A stretch of DNA of 64,000 nucleotides from Streptacidiphilus sp. PB12-B1b (GTDB lineage Bacteria; Actinomycetota; Actinomycetes; Streptomycetales; Streptomycetaceae), in NCBI RefSeq assembly GCF_014084125.1, contig NZ_CP048405.1, forward strand, positions 1,736,001-1,800,000, given 5' to 3'. The translations under genes and the position numbers were made by a program. The notes beneath the pieces are model-generated. The model had not been told where the DNA came from, did no database searches, and saw only the letters and a list, made by a program, of their open reading frames with translations. Shown here piece after piece: positions 1 to 8,747 of the stretch (positions are counted from its first letter, which is position 1; the number at the start of each line of letters is the position of its first letter).

Positions 1-465
1 GCCTGCGCCGCCGCGCCCGCCGGTGACGACCAGGCTGCCGAGCTGCTCGGCGGGGCGCTGCGCCGGAAGGTGCGCGCCGAGGTGCGCGGGCAGGACCCGG
101 GTCTGCGCCGCGGCCGGTCCGTACCCGCCCGGCGGGGAGGCCGTCGGGCCGGAGAAGCCGGGAGAGCTGGGGGAACCGGGGGAGCCCGGGGAGCCGGAGG
201 GGCTGTGGGCGCTGTGGGGCGCGACGGTCCGCAGGACGGTGGTGCTGTCCAGCACCTCGGCGTCCAGCACCTCGACCTCGAGGGGGTCCTGCTCCGCGCC
301 CTGGGCGTCGCCGGGTCGGAAGTAGGGGCGCACCAGTTCGGGGCCGCCGACGACCGGGATGACCGCTGTCTCCTCGTCGTTGCCGCCGGGCCCGTCGGCC
401 CAGCCGCAGGCGCACCCCGCCGGGGTGCGCGGCTCGCCGCAGCGGCCGCAGTGCTGACCCGTCAT
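1..465 (-). CDS. Zinc-ribbon protein with proline/serine-rich linker (partial)
   Basis: The gene is read leftwards and its 3' end is outside the window; 155 codons are visible. The N-terminus carries four cysteines (residues 6, 9, 18 and 20) in a zinc-ribbon-like arrangement. A hydrophilic stretch with an LVRPYF segment follows, then a low-complexity Pro/Gly/Ser region. This layout resembles Streptomyces membrane proteins with an N-terminal zinc ribbon that are often annotated as peptidoglycan-binding. The membrane segment and any binding domain would lie beyond the edge, so that assignment is inference. The ATG at 463-465 was chosen because it leads straight into the cysteine motif. Confidence 0.6.
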   Translation of the reverse strand, partial: MTGQHCGRCGEPRTPAGCACGWADGPGGNDEETAVIPVVGGPELVRPYFRPGDAQGAEQDPLEVEVLDAEVLDSTTVLRTVAPHSAHSPSGSPGSPGSPSSPGFSGPTASPPGGYGPAAAQTRVLPAHLGAHLPAQRPAEQLGSLVVTGGRGGAG

Positions 466-588
466 CTCTCTGCCCCCACCGTTGGTCGAACGGTGGACGA
501 TTATGCAGGAAGATCGTCCGCTTGTGCAGGGGTGTCCGCGCCCGGGCAGGACCCGGGTGGGGCTCGGCTGGGGCCCGGTGCGGCGGGG

Positions 589-841
589 TCAGAGCGACAT
601 GACGCGTCCGGGGGCGTCCATGGAGTTGTCCGCCAGCTCCCGCAGCATCTGCACCAGGACGGCGTGCTGCTCCGGCGACCAGCCCTCCAGCTTCTGGTTG
701 AGCAGCGCGATCCGGGCCTCGGTCAGCTTGGTGATGACCTCCTGCCCGGCCGGGGTGAGCGTGATCAGCCCGGAGGCGTCCTCCTGGATGCGTCCGGACG
801 CGATCATCGCGTCCAGCTTGGGCCGGACCTCCTCGGGGTGG
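589..841 (-). other. Out-of-frame C-terminal part of the MFS exporter: MarR-like winged-helix domain
   Basis: Read in the frame one base off the exporter, this stretch encodes EEVRPKLDAMIASGRI, then a LITLTPAGQEVITKL wing and a closing amphipathic helix ending at the TGA at 589-591. The pattern is that of a MarR/PadR-like winged helix: LTPAGQ is the typical start of its beta wing. With the last part of the upstream frame (AGPITEADICRRIKT) it forms one complete domain. It has no start or ribosome site of its own, so it is part of the upstream gene. Confidence 0.65.
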
Positions 842-2609
842 TCTTGATGCGGCGGCAGATGTCCGCCTCGGTGATCGGCCCGGCCTGGTGCAGCCGGAAC
901 AGTCCGTACGCCTGCGGGACGCTGATGTCCACGTCCGCCTTGTCGATCGCCCTGCCGTAGCGCTCCCAGATGTTCTCCCGGCTGGAGAGCCGGGTGACCA
1001 TGCGCTCGATCTCGTCCGCCGAGCTGCGGAAGGTGGGTAGCCCGGCCGCCTCGCCCGGCTCGGCTGAGCGGTTGGAGGTGCGCAGCGGTACCTCGCGCAG
1101 GAACAGCGACAGGACGAAGGCGATCACCGCGATGCCGGCGGCGACCAGGTACACCGTCTGCAGCGAGACCGCGTACAGGTGCAGGAAGGGCTGGATCAGC
1201 GGCTTGTCGGCGGTCGGGGCCTTCTGCACGATCGTCGGGTCGGCGAGCACCTGCTTCACCGGGAACCGGGGCGACAGCGTGCCGTTGGCCTGCGCGGTGC
1301 TGATCTTCGAGCTGAGCCGGTTGTTGAGCACGGTGCCGAAGATGGACGCGCCGAAGGCGCCGCCGATGGAGCGGAAGTAGGTGACGCCGGCGGTGGCCGT
1401 GCCCAGGTCGGCGAAGTCCGAGGAGTTCTGCACCGCGATGATCAGCACCTGCATGACCAGGCCCAGGCCCAGGCCGAACACCAGCATGTACAGGCCCATC
1501 ACGGTGGAGCTGGTCTTCTCGTCCACCTGGGCCAGCAGCACCAGGGAGGCGGCCATCAGCGCGGTGCCGACGATCGGGTAGATCTTGTACTTGCCGGTGC
1601 GGCTGATGAGTTGGCCGGTGCCGATGGAGGTGACCAGCACGCCCGCCATCAGCGGCAGCAGCCGCAGCCCGGAGGTGGTGGGCGAGTTGCCGTTGACGAC
1701 CTGCATGTACAGCGGGATGTAGGAGAGCGCGCCGAACATGCACAGGCCGACCACGAAGCCCATGCCGGAGCAGATGCTGAAGACCGGATTGCGGAACAGC
1801 CGCAGCGGCAGCACCGGCTCCTCGACCCGGCCCTCGACCGCGATGAAGGCGCCGATGAGCAGCACGGCGCCGATGCCGCAGCCCCAGACTTCGATCGAGT
1901 TCCACTGCCAGGTGGTGCCGCCGAGGCTGGCGATCAGCACCAGGCAGGTGGACGCGGCGGCCAGCAGGAAGGTGCCCAGGTAGTCGATCCGCGGGCGGGT
2001 CTCTGGGTTCTTGGCCTTGAGCGCGACCAGGATCACCGCCAGCGCGACCGCGCCGATGGGCAGGTTGACGTAGAACACCCAGTGCCAGCTGAGGTTGTCC
2101 ACCAGGAAGCCGCCGAGCAGCGGGCCGACGACCGAGGAGACGCCGAAGACCGCGCCGATGACGCCCTGGTAGCGGCCCCGGTCGCGGGGCGGCACGACGT
2201 CGGCGATCACGGCCATGGCCAGCACCATCAGCCCGCCGCCGCCCAGGCCCTGCAGGGCCCGAAAGGAGATCAGCTGGATCATGTTCTGGGAGATGCCGCA
2301 GAGCGCGGAGCCGACCAGGAAGACGATGATGCAGACCACGAAGACGTACTTGCGGCCGAAGAGGTCGCCGAGCTTGCCCCACAGCGGGGTGGTGGCGGTG
2401 GCGGCCAGCAGGTAGGCGGTGACCACCCAGGACAGGTGGGCGGCTCCGCCGAGGTCGCCGACGATGGTCGGCAGGGCGGTGGAGACGATCGTCTGGTCCA
2501 GGGCGGCGAGGAACATCCCGAGCATCACGCCGAGGAAGACCAGCCTGACCTTGCCGTCCTCCTCCTCGATGGGTGCCCTGTCTGCCGTTGCTACCTGCTG
2601 CTGGGCCAT
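804..2609 (-). CDS. MFS drug exporter, DHA2 (EmrB/QacA) type, frameshifted near its 3' end
   Basis: This is a proton-driven multidrug efflux pump of the inner membrane, of the 14-helix DHA2 group. The first helix carries the LDQTIVSTALPTIV signature, and the loop after it has motif A (GKLGDLFGRK, about residues 78-87). About 500 residues of transporter are followed by a cytoplasmic extension. The open frame gives 601 residues and ends in an unnatural tail (RSGPSWTR). The adjacent frame continues the same domain down to 589, so one C appears to be missing in the GGGGTGGT stretch at 835-843. The restored protein would be about 670 residues with a MarR-like winged helix at its end. The start ATG at 2607-2609 follows a GGAGGGG ribosome site. 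The substrate is unknown. A sequencing error is as likely as a real mutation. Confidence 0.8.
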   Translation of the reverse strand: MAQQQVATADRAPIEEEDGKVRLVFLGVMLGMFLAALDQTIVSTALPTIVGDLGGAAHLSWVVTAYLLAATATTPLWGKLGDLFGRKYVFVVCIIVFLVGSALCGISQNMIQLISFRALQGLGGGGLMVLAMAVIADVVPPRDRGRYQGVIGAVFGVSSVVGPLLGGFLVDNLSWHWVFYVNLPIGAVALAVILVALKAKNPETRPRIDYLGTFLLAAASTCLVLIASLGGTTWQWNSIEVWGCGIGAVLLIGAFIAVEGRVEEPVLPLRLFRNPVFSICSGMGFVVGLCMFGALSYIPLYMQVVNGNSPTTSGLRLLPLMAGVLVTSIGTGQLISRTGKYKIYPIVGTALMAASLVLLAQVDEKTSSTVMGLYMLVFGLGLGLVMQVLIIAVQNSSDFADLGTATAGVTYFRSIGGAFGASIFGTVLNNRLSSKISTAQANGTLSPRFPVKQVLADPTIVQKAPTADKPLIQPFLHLYAVSLQTVYLVAAGIAVIAFVLSLFLREVPLRTSNRSAEPGEAAGLPTFRSSADEIERMVTRLSSRENIWERYGRAIDKADVDISVPQAYGLFRLHQAGPITEADICRRIKTTPRRSGPSWTR

Positions 2610-2747
2610 CGACCCCTCCGGGTGCCTGGTGGACTGGTCCCCAGGGTTTCAGCGGAGGGTGCGGCGTGCCTTCCGGCGGGTCCGAACGGGCGAGCGGGCG
2701 GCCGGGCTGCCGGGCTGTGCGGGCGTCAGGCGTGCTTCAGGCGCCCT

Positions 2748-3980
2748 TCAGGCGTACTGGACCCGCAGCTCCTTGATGCCGTTCAGCCAGGCGGAGCGCA
2801 GTCGGCGCGGCTCGCCGAGCAGCCGGATGCCGGGGACGGCGTCGGCGATGGCGTTGAAGACCAGGTCGAGCTCCAGCCGGGCCAGGTTGGCGCCCAGGCA
2901 GAAGTGCGGTCCGCCGCCGCCGAAGCCCAGGTGCGGATTGGGGTCGCGGAGGATGTCGAACTCCTCGGGCCGGTCGAACACCTCGGGGTCGTTGTTGGCG
3001 GAGCTGTAGAAGATGCCGACCCGCTGGCCCTTGGAGATCGCCGCGCCGCCCAGTTCGACGTCCCGGGTGGCCGTGCGCTGGAAGGACATCACCGGGGTGG
3101 CCCAGCGGACGATCTCGTCGGCCGCGGTCTGCGGGCGGCGCTCCTTGTAGGTCTCCCACTGCTCGGGGTGGGTGAGCAGGGCGTGGATGCCGTGGCTGGT
3201 GGCGTTGCGGGTGGTCTCGTTCCCGGCGACGGCCAGCAGCAGGACGAAGAAGCCGAACTCGTCGGAGCTGAGGTTGCCCTGGCCCTCGGCGTTGACCAGC
3301 TGGGTGACGATGTCGTGGGCCGGACAGCTCTTGCGCTGCTCGGCGATGCCCATGGAGTACATCATCAGTTCGATCGCGGCCTCGGTTCCGGCCTGTGGTG
3401 TGATCGACAGCTCGGGGTCGTCGTAGGAGATCATCATGTTGGTCCAGGCGAAGATCCGGGCGCGGTCCTGCTGCGGTACGCCGATGAGTTCGGCGATGGC
3501 CTGCAACGGCAGTTCGCAGGCGATGTCGCGGACGAAGTCGCCGCTGCCCTCGGCGCGCGCGGCGGCGACGATCTGCCGGGCGCGGTCGCGCAGCGCGCCC
3601 TGCAGGGCGTTGACGGCGCGCGGGGTGAAGCCGCGCTGGACGATCTGCCGCAGCCGGGTGTGCTCGGGCGGGTCCATGTTGAGCATGATCAGCCGCTGGC
3701 CGTCGATGCCGGAGCGGTCCATGTCGGGGTGGAAGCGGATGATCGCGGTGTTGAGCGTGGAGGAGAAGGTCTCCGGGTGGACGGACACCTCCTTGACGTC
3801 GGCGTGCCGGGTCACCGCCCAGTAGCCGCCGTCGTCGAAACCGGTCGTCCCCGGCTGCTGCGGTATCCAGCGCACGGGTTCGGTCCGGCGCAGCAGGGCG
3901 AACTCGGGCAGCGGCACCCGGGCCTGGTTGATGTCCGGATCGGTGAAGTCGAAGCCTTCGGGCAGCGCGGGGCAGGTCAT
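2748..3980 (-). CDS. cyp125: Cytochrome P450, CYP125 family (sterol C26/C27 monooxygenase)
   Basis: The 410-residue soluble P450 should oxidise the terminal methyl of a C27 sterol side chain to alcohol, aldehyde and acid, the first step of side-chain removal. It shows FDFTDP at the start, LNMDPPEHTRLR, the oxygen-activating helix AGNETTRN, the EXXR region (DEIVRWATP) and the heme loop FGGGGPHFCLGANLAR with the cysteine near residue 361. These closely follow mycobacterial CYP125, including RSAWLNGIK at the C-terminus. It is divergent from the FadA5-type thiolase at 4152. The 171-base gap between them holds two KstR-like boxes and a CTGAC-N5-GTCAG palindrome. The ferredoxin at 10259 is the likely electron donor. 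CYP142 is a less likely alternative. Confidence 0.87.
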   Translation of the reverse strand: MTCPALPEGFDFTDPDINQARVPLPEFALLRRTEPVRWIPQQPGTTGFDDGGYWAVTRHADVKEVSVHPETFSSTLNTAIIRFHPDMDRSGIDGQRLIMLNMDPPEHTRLRQIVQRGFTPRAVNALQGALRDRARQIVAAARAEGSGDFVRDIACELPLQAIAELIGVPQQDRARIFAWTNMMISYDDPELSITPQAGTEAAIELMMYSMGIAEQRKSCPAHDIVTQLVNAEGQGNLSSDEFGFFVLLLAVAGNETTRNATSHGIHALLTHPEQWETYKERRPQTAADEIVRWATPVMSFQRTATRDVELGGAAISKGQRVGIFYSSANNDPEVFDRPEEFDILRDPNPHLGFGGGGPHFCLGANLARLELDLVFNAIADAVPGIRLLGEPRRLRSAWLNGIKELRVQYA

Positions 3981-3997
3981 CGGTGGCCTCCGGTCAA

Positions 3998-4012
3998 CTG
4001 ACGCTATGTCAG
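3998..4012. promoter_or_regulatory. CTGAC-N5-GTCAG palindrome upstream of cyp125
   Basis: The bases CTGACGCTATGTCAG form perfect 5-base arms around a 5-base spacer, 18 bases upstream of the P450 start codon. Closely related palindromes lie upstream of the aldehyde dehydrogenase, the F420-type oxidoreductase and the SCP-2 thiolase. This suggests a shared operator, probably for a TetR-type regulator other than KstR. Confidence 0.5.
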
Positions 4013-4029
4013 ATGTCCTGCTCGACAGT

Positions 4030-4043
4030 AATAACGCGTTCTA
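4030..4043. promoter_or_regulatory. KstR-like operator, cyp125/fadA5 intergenic region
   Basis: AATAACGCGTTCTA matches T-N2-AAC-N2-GTT-N2-A at every defined position except the leading T. It lies 50 bases upstream of the P450 start, a fitting place for repression by KstR. Confidence 0.6.
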
Positions 4044-4100
4044 GTCGGTGCAAGAGCCTTGCGCGGGCCCGCGTGCGGAGAATAGAAAGGTGTGCAGAAG

Positions 4101-4119
4101 TAGAACGTGTATCAGTTCT
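4101..4119. promoter_or_regulatory. KstR-like operator with extended dyad, fadA5 side
   Basis: TAGAACGTGTATCA matches the KstR box except for GTA in place of GTT. It continues into GTTCT, giving TAGAAC-N8-GTTCT. The same extended element, with 18 of 20 bases identical, occurs upstream of the aldehyde dehydrogenase at 8686-8705. It lies about 33 bases upstream of the thiolase start. Confidence 0.6.
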
Positions 4120-4124
4120 CTTGA

Positions 4125-5321
<1,197 letters not shown>

Positions 5322-5346
5322 CCGCCACCGCCCGGGCCGCCGCGCC

Positions 5347-5380
5347 CAGTTGGTGCGGGCCGTCAGTTGGTGCGGGCCGG
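5347..5380. repeat. Tandem 17-base duplication over the acetyltransferase stop codon
   Basis: CAGTTGGTGCGGGCCGT (5347-5363) is followed immediately by CAGTTGGTGCGGGCCGG (5364-5380). The second copy encodes the last residues of the acetyltransferase. The first lies just beyond its stop codon. Confidence 0.8.
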
Positions 5381-6046
5381 GCGCAGCAGGGTTTCGCTGC
5401 CCACGGGGACGAAGCCGGCTGCCAGGAACGCCCGCAGCGAGCGGGCGTTGCCGGGGGAGACCGCGGCGAACACCGGCTCCCCCTGCGGGACCAGCGCCAG
5501 GGCGTCCGCCAGCAGCGACCGGCCGGCGCCCGCCGCGGAGCCCGGATCGTCCACCTCGATGCTCAACTCGCGCCGCCCGGCCAGCCCTTGGGCCAGCGTG
5601 ACATAGCCGCGCGCGTCCCCGTACACCTCGACCCGGGTGCGCACGGCGCGGGCATAGCGTACCCGGGGGTGTTGCTCGACATCCCGACGGAGCGTCAATC
5701 TGCTTGTGCTGTGCGGTACTCGGGTGCCACGGGCGACCAGGACCACGTCGATCTCGCCGATGGTGCCCTGTGGCCCGGCCAGCCAGCGCAGGAAGTCCGG
5801 CGCCAGCGAGCCGCCGAAGCCGTTGGGGCCCTGGGCGCGCACCGCCGCCTCGGGCAGGTCGGTGGCCACCACGGCGTGACCGGTGAACGCCACCGAGCAC
5901 TCGATGCCGCGCCCCAGCCCCGGCAGCACCGTCACCGCGCCGTCCACCGGCGGGAACCGGCCGTCCGCCGCGTCCAGCAGCAGCCGCAGCAGCGGGTGCG
6001 GGCGATCGCCGGGCCCGGATGCGGTGGTCGCCGTGCTGTCGTTCAT
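5363..6046 (-). CDS. GNAT-like acyltransferase family protein
   Basis: The protein has 227 residues. The first 120 are of unknown type (GIECSVAFTGHAVVATDLPE, with FGGSLAPDFLRWLAG). The C-terminal half resembles a GNAT fold: VTLAQGLAGRRELSIEVDD is a beta-strand/helix region, GAGRSLLADALALVP fits the acetyl-CoA loop, and SPGNARSLRAFLAAGFVPVGSE matches the family's final N-A-x-S-x-R-A-x-x-x-x-G-F motif. The substrate is unknown. Its ATG overlaps the stop of the alpha/beta hydrolase gene (ATGA at 6043-6046), so the two are probably translated as a coupled pair. Confidence 0.7.
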   Translation of the reverse strand: MNDSTATTASGPGDRPHPLLRLLLDAADGRFPPVDGAVTVLPGLGRGIECSVAFTGHAVVATDLPEAAVRAQGPNGFGGSLAPDFLRWLAGPQGTIGEIDVVLVARGTRVPHSTSRLTLRRDVEQHPRVRYARAVRTRVEVYGDARGYVTLAQGLAGRRELSIEVDDPGSAAGAGRSLLADALALVPQGEPVFAAVSPGNARSLRAFLAAGFVPVGSETLLRPARTN

Positions 6047-6849
6047 GCCGGCAGCCGCTCCAGGAAGGCGAGCAGCGCGGCATCGAAGGCATCGGCCCGC
6101 TCCAGGTTGGGCATGTGCGCCGCGCCCTCGACCACCACCAGGGTGGAGTCCGGCAGCTGCTCGTGCATGTACTCGGCGTCGCTCACCGGGGTGTACGCGT
6201 CGTCCGCGCCGACCACGACCAACGCGGGCACGGCCACCTCGGCCAGCAGCGCGCAGTAGTCCGGGCGCTCGGCCCGCCCGCGCAGCGCCGCAGCCGCGCC
6301 CTGCGGCGGCGCGGACCGCATCATCCGCAGGACGTGCTCGGCGACCCCGGGCAGCTCGGCGACGTTGTACGGGGCGACCATCCGGTCGATCACCTCGCCC
6401 GCGTAGCCGTCCATGCCCTCGCGCAGCAGCCGGTCGGCCATCTCGTTGCGGGCGGCCCTGCCCTCCGGCGTCTCGGCCCGGGGGAAGGTGTCGGCCAGGA
6501 CCAGGGCGGCGGCCCGCTCCGGGAACAGCCGGTAGAACTCCATGACGATCTGGCCGCCCATGGACAGGCCGCCGACGACCGCCCGCGCCAGCCGCAGGTG
6601 ATCCATCAGGGCGGCGGTGTCCCGGGCGAACGCCTCCAGCGGGGTGACCCCGGGGACGACCTGGCTCTCGCCGTATCCGCGCAGGTCGGCGGTGATCACC
6701 CGGTAGCCGGCCGCGGTGAGCCGGGCGGCCTGCGGCGCCCACATCGTCCGGTCGAAGGGGTGGCCGTGGACCAGCACGACCGGGGCGCCGTCGCGGTCGC
6801 CCTGGTCGTCGTAGGCGAGGGTGACGCCGTTCACTGCTGCGGTGGCCAT
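6043..6849 (-). CDS. Alpha/beta hydrolase
   Basis: The 268-residue cytoplasmic hydrolase has the full fold signature: VLVHGHPFDRTMW for the oxyanion hole, GGLSMGGQIVMEF with the nucleophilic Ser, GADDAYTPVSDAE with the acid, and EGAAHMPNLE with the histidine. It resembles 3-oxoadipate enol-lactonase-type and other small-molecule esterases, but the substrate cannot be named. An in-frame ATG nine bases upstream (6856-6858) is a possible alternative start. Neither start has a strong ribosome site. It is the first gene of a two-gene operon with the acyltransferase that follows. Confidence 0.8.
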   Translation of the reverse strand: MATAAVNGVTLAYDDQGDRDGAPVVLVHGHPFDRTMWAPQAARLTAAGYRVITADLRGYGESQVVPGVTPLEAFARDTAALMDHLRLARAVVGGLSMGGQIVMEFYRLFPERAAALVLADTFPRAETPEGRAARNEMADRLLREGMDGYAGEVIDRMVAPYNVAELPGVAEHVLRMMRSAPPQGAAAALRGRAERPDYCALLAEVAVPALVVVGADDAYTPVSDAEYMHEQLPDSTLVVVEGAAHMPNLERADAFDAALLAFLERLPA

Positions 6850-6908
6850 GCTGATCATCGTAAGGACGGCCGCGCGTGCCGACCAAACGGTCAGCGGCTG
6901 CTGTCCCC

Positions 6909-7241
6909 TCAGCGCCTGCGGCGGCTCTGCAGGAAGCCGATGGCGGCGACGAAGGCGATGATCACCGCGCCGAGCACCCACCCGGCGGCCTTGGAGTTCT
7001 TGTGCGGCCCGGGGGCCACGCCGGGCGCGGAGGCGCCGGGGCTGGGGCTGGTGCTGTCGGCGCTCGCGCTGGGGGCGGAGAGGGCGGCGGCGGGCCGGAC
7101 GGCACCGGGTGCGGTCGCCGGAGCGGTGGCGGCCCGGGCAGGCGCGGTTGCGGTTGCGGTTGCGGCGAGGGCGGGCGCGGCCGGGACCGCGAGCAGGGCG
7201 GCGGTCAGCGCGACAGCGCCCAGGCGGGCGGCGGTGAGCAT
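6909..7241 (-). CDS. Small secreted, C-terminally membrane-anchored protein
   Basis: The protein has 110 residues. It begins with a signal peptide (ARLGAVALTAALLAVPAAPALAA), continues with about 55 residues rich in Ala, Thr, Pro and Ser, and ends with one membrane helix (AAGWVLGAVIIAFVAAIGFL) and QSRRRR. The layout resembles a sortase substrate, but no LPXTG-type motif precedes the helix. It is probably held in the membrane with a short disordered stalk outside. A GGAAAGG ribosome site precedes the ATG. The function is unknown. Confidence 0.65.
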   Translation of the reverse strand: MLTAARLGAVALTAALLAVPAAPALAATATATAPARAATAPATAPGAVRPAAALSAPSASADSTSPSPGASAPGVAPGPHKNSKAAGWVLGAVIIAFVAAIGFLQSRRRR

Positions 7242-7421
7242 GGCGGGTGAGCCTTTCCAGGAGCGGTGGGGCCCTCGACATGGGGCCCTGCCGGACGCGA
7301 CCGGGTCGCCCGGTCACTGTACTGGCCGCCCCCCGCACGCCGCCCTGCGCGCGCCGCCCGGGTCGGTCCGGGCGGGCGCGGGCGACGCTCGGCCTGCGGA
7401 TGCTCCCGCGCCGGGCGCGGG

Positions 7422-8591
7422 TCAGAGTGCTCGGTGGTGGACCGGGTCCGTGCCCGGGACCTCCTCGGCGAGGCCGGTCTTGACCAGCCGCCGCAGGTGG
7501 GCGGCGGCCTCGGACAGGGCCAGGTGGCGGGCCAGGAATCCCAGCTCCTCCCAGGGCCGGTTCCAGTGCATGCCCTGTGCGGCCTGCCAGAGTGTCAGTG
7601 GGCCGTGCTTGAGTTGTGCGTGCAGCTCGGCCAGCCGGTCCGCGTGGTGGTCGAGCAGCGCGCGGACGCGTGCGGGCGCGTCCGTGAAGCGGTACTGGTG
7701 CGCCGGCAGGACCTCCTCCGGCGCCAGGGCGGCGATGCGTTCCAGCGAGTCCAGGTAGTCGCCGAGGGGGTCGGTGGGCTCGTCGCCGGGGTTCTCCGGA
7801 TACAGGCTGACCACGGGGCTGATCGTGGGGAGGAGGTGGTCGCCGGACAGCAGACGGCTGGGGTGGCCGGGTTCGTCCAGGTAGAGGCAGACATGGCCGG
7901 GGGTGTGGCCGGGGGTCCACAGGACGCGTACCTCGCGCCCGGGGACGCCGGCGGACTCGCCGTGCACGAGTTCGCGGTCGGGCAGGGCGCCGGCGAGGGC
8001 GACGCCGGTGCGTCCCGGGCTGCCGCCGAGGCCCCTGAGGGCTCTCAGGTGCTCCTCCGGCACGCCCGCGCCGCGCATCGAGTGCGCCATCCGGTCGCCC
8101 CAGCGGGCGGCGGGGATGCTCCCGATCGCCCGGACCACGGCGGCCTCCGCGCCGTGCATGGCGATCCATGCGCCGGACTCCTCCCGGACGTGCCCGGACA
8201 GGCCGTGGTGGTCGGGGTGGTGGTGGGTGACCAGCATGCCGTGCACGTCGGCGGGGGTGAATCCGGCCGCGCCGAGCCCGTCGGCGAGGGCGGTGCGCCC
8301 GCCGGGGTCGTCCCAGCCGGTGTCTACCAGGACCGGGCCGCGCCGGGTCTCCAGCGCGTACACCAGCGTGTAGCGCAGGGGGTTGTCCGGGATCGGGACG
8401 GGGATGCTCCACACCCCGCCGCCGAGGTCCCGGGCCCGGGGGAGGACGCGGGAGCGCCAGGCGAGCACCTCCGGGGCGGGCCCGCCCGGAACGGGGGCCG
8501 GGTCCGCCGGCCGTCCGGGGGCCGCCCCGGGGGTGCTCGGCGGCGGGGGCTGCTGCGTGCTCTGCTGCGGGGGCTGGTCCTGGGTGGGCAC
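7422..8591 (-). CDS. Metallo-beta-lactamase-fold hydrolase
   Basis: The fold is shown by VLVDTGWDD, the metal-binding VTHHHPDHHGLSGH loop, WTPGHTPGHVCLYL and LLSGDHLLP. A winged-helix-like tail follows (WEELGFLARHLALSEAAAHLRRLVKTG). This is the glyoxalase II/LACTB2-like arrangement, so a thioester or lactone is a plausible substrate. The GTG at 8589-8591 follows a good GGGAGAGGA ribosome site and gives 389 residues. A GTG at 8610-8612 would add seven residues but has no ribosome site. A KstR-like box lies 29 bases upstream, which suggests a part in sterol or acyl-CoA turnover. Confidence 0.78.
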   Translation of the reverse strand: MPTQDQPPQQSTQQPPPPSTPGAAPGRPADPAPVPGGPAPEVLAWRSRVLPRARDLGGGVWSIPVPIPDNPLRYTLVYALETRRGPVLVDTGWDDPGGRTALADGLGAAGFTPADVHGMLVTHHHPDHHGLSGHVREESGAWIAMHGAEAAVVRAIGSIPAARWGDRMAHSMRGAGVPEEHLRALRGLGGSPGRTGVALAGALPDRELVHGESAGVPGREVRVLWTPGHTPGHVCLYLDEPGHPSRLLSGDHLLPTISPVVSLYPENPGDEPTDPLGDYLDSLERIAALAPEEVLPAHQYRFTDAPARVRALLDHHADRLAELHAQLKHGPLTLWQAAQGMHWNRPWEELGFLARHLALSEAAAHLRRLVKTGLAEEVPGTDPVHHRAL

Positions 8592-8618
8592 GGTGCCGTC
8601 CTCTCCCGCCACGCCGAC

Positions 8619-8632
8619 GAGAACGCGTTCTG
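8619..8632. promoter_or_regulatory. KstR-like operator upstream of the metallo-beta-lactamase-fold gene
   Basis: GAGAACGCGTTCTG contains a 12-base perfect palindrome (AGAACGCGTTCT) with the AAC-N2-GTT core. Only the outermost T and A of the KstR box are missing. Confidence 0.55.
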
Positions 8633-8685
8633 TCCACAGTGCAACTCGTCGGGGAGCCTACTGCATGGCCGTTGCCCCCGATAAG

Positions 8686-8705
8686 TAGAACTGGTATCAG
8701 TTCTA
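8686..8705. promoter_or_regulatory. Extended KstR-like dyad upstream of the aldehyde dehydrogenase
   Basis: TAGAACTGGTATCAGTTCTA has perfect 8-base arms (TAGAACTG / CAGTTCTA) around GTAT. It lies 43 bases before the aldehyde dehydrogenase start and matches the 4101-4119 element at 18 of 20 positions. Confidence 0.65.
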
Positions 8706-8718
8706 TGCAGTGTCAGAG

Positions 8719-8733
8719 TTGACACCCCGTCAG
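8719..8733. promoter_or_regulatory. CTGAC-N5-GTCAG-like palindrome near the aldehyde dehydrogenase start
   Basis: TTGACACCCCGTCAG matches the CTGAC-N5-GTCAG element at nine of ten arm positions. It lies 14 bases upstream of the start codon, next to the ribosome site (TAGGGAG). Confidence 0.4.
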
Positions 8734-8747
8734 TAGGGAGCCCGGGC

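Noticed and set aside
1179-4001. Very long rightward open frame of 940 codons
   Set aside because: It is the opposite-strand shadow of the MFS exporter and P450 genes; it has no domain and its composition (Ala, Gly, Asp, Gln, His) is typical of GC-rich antisense.
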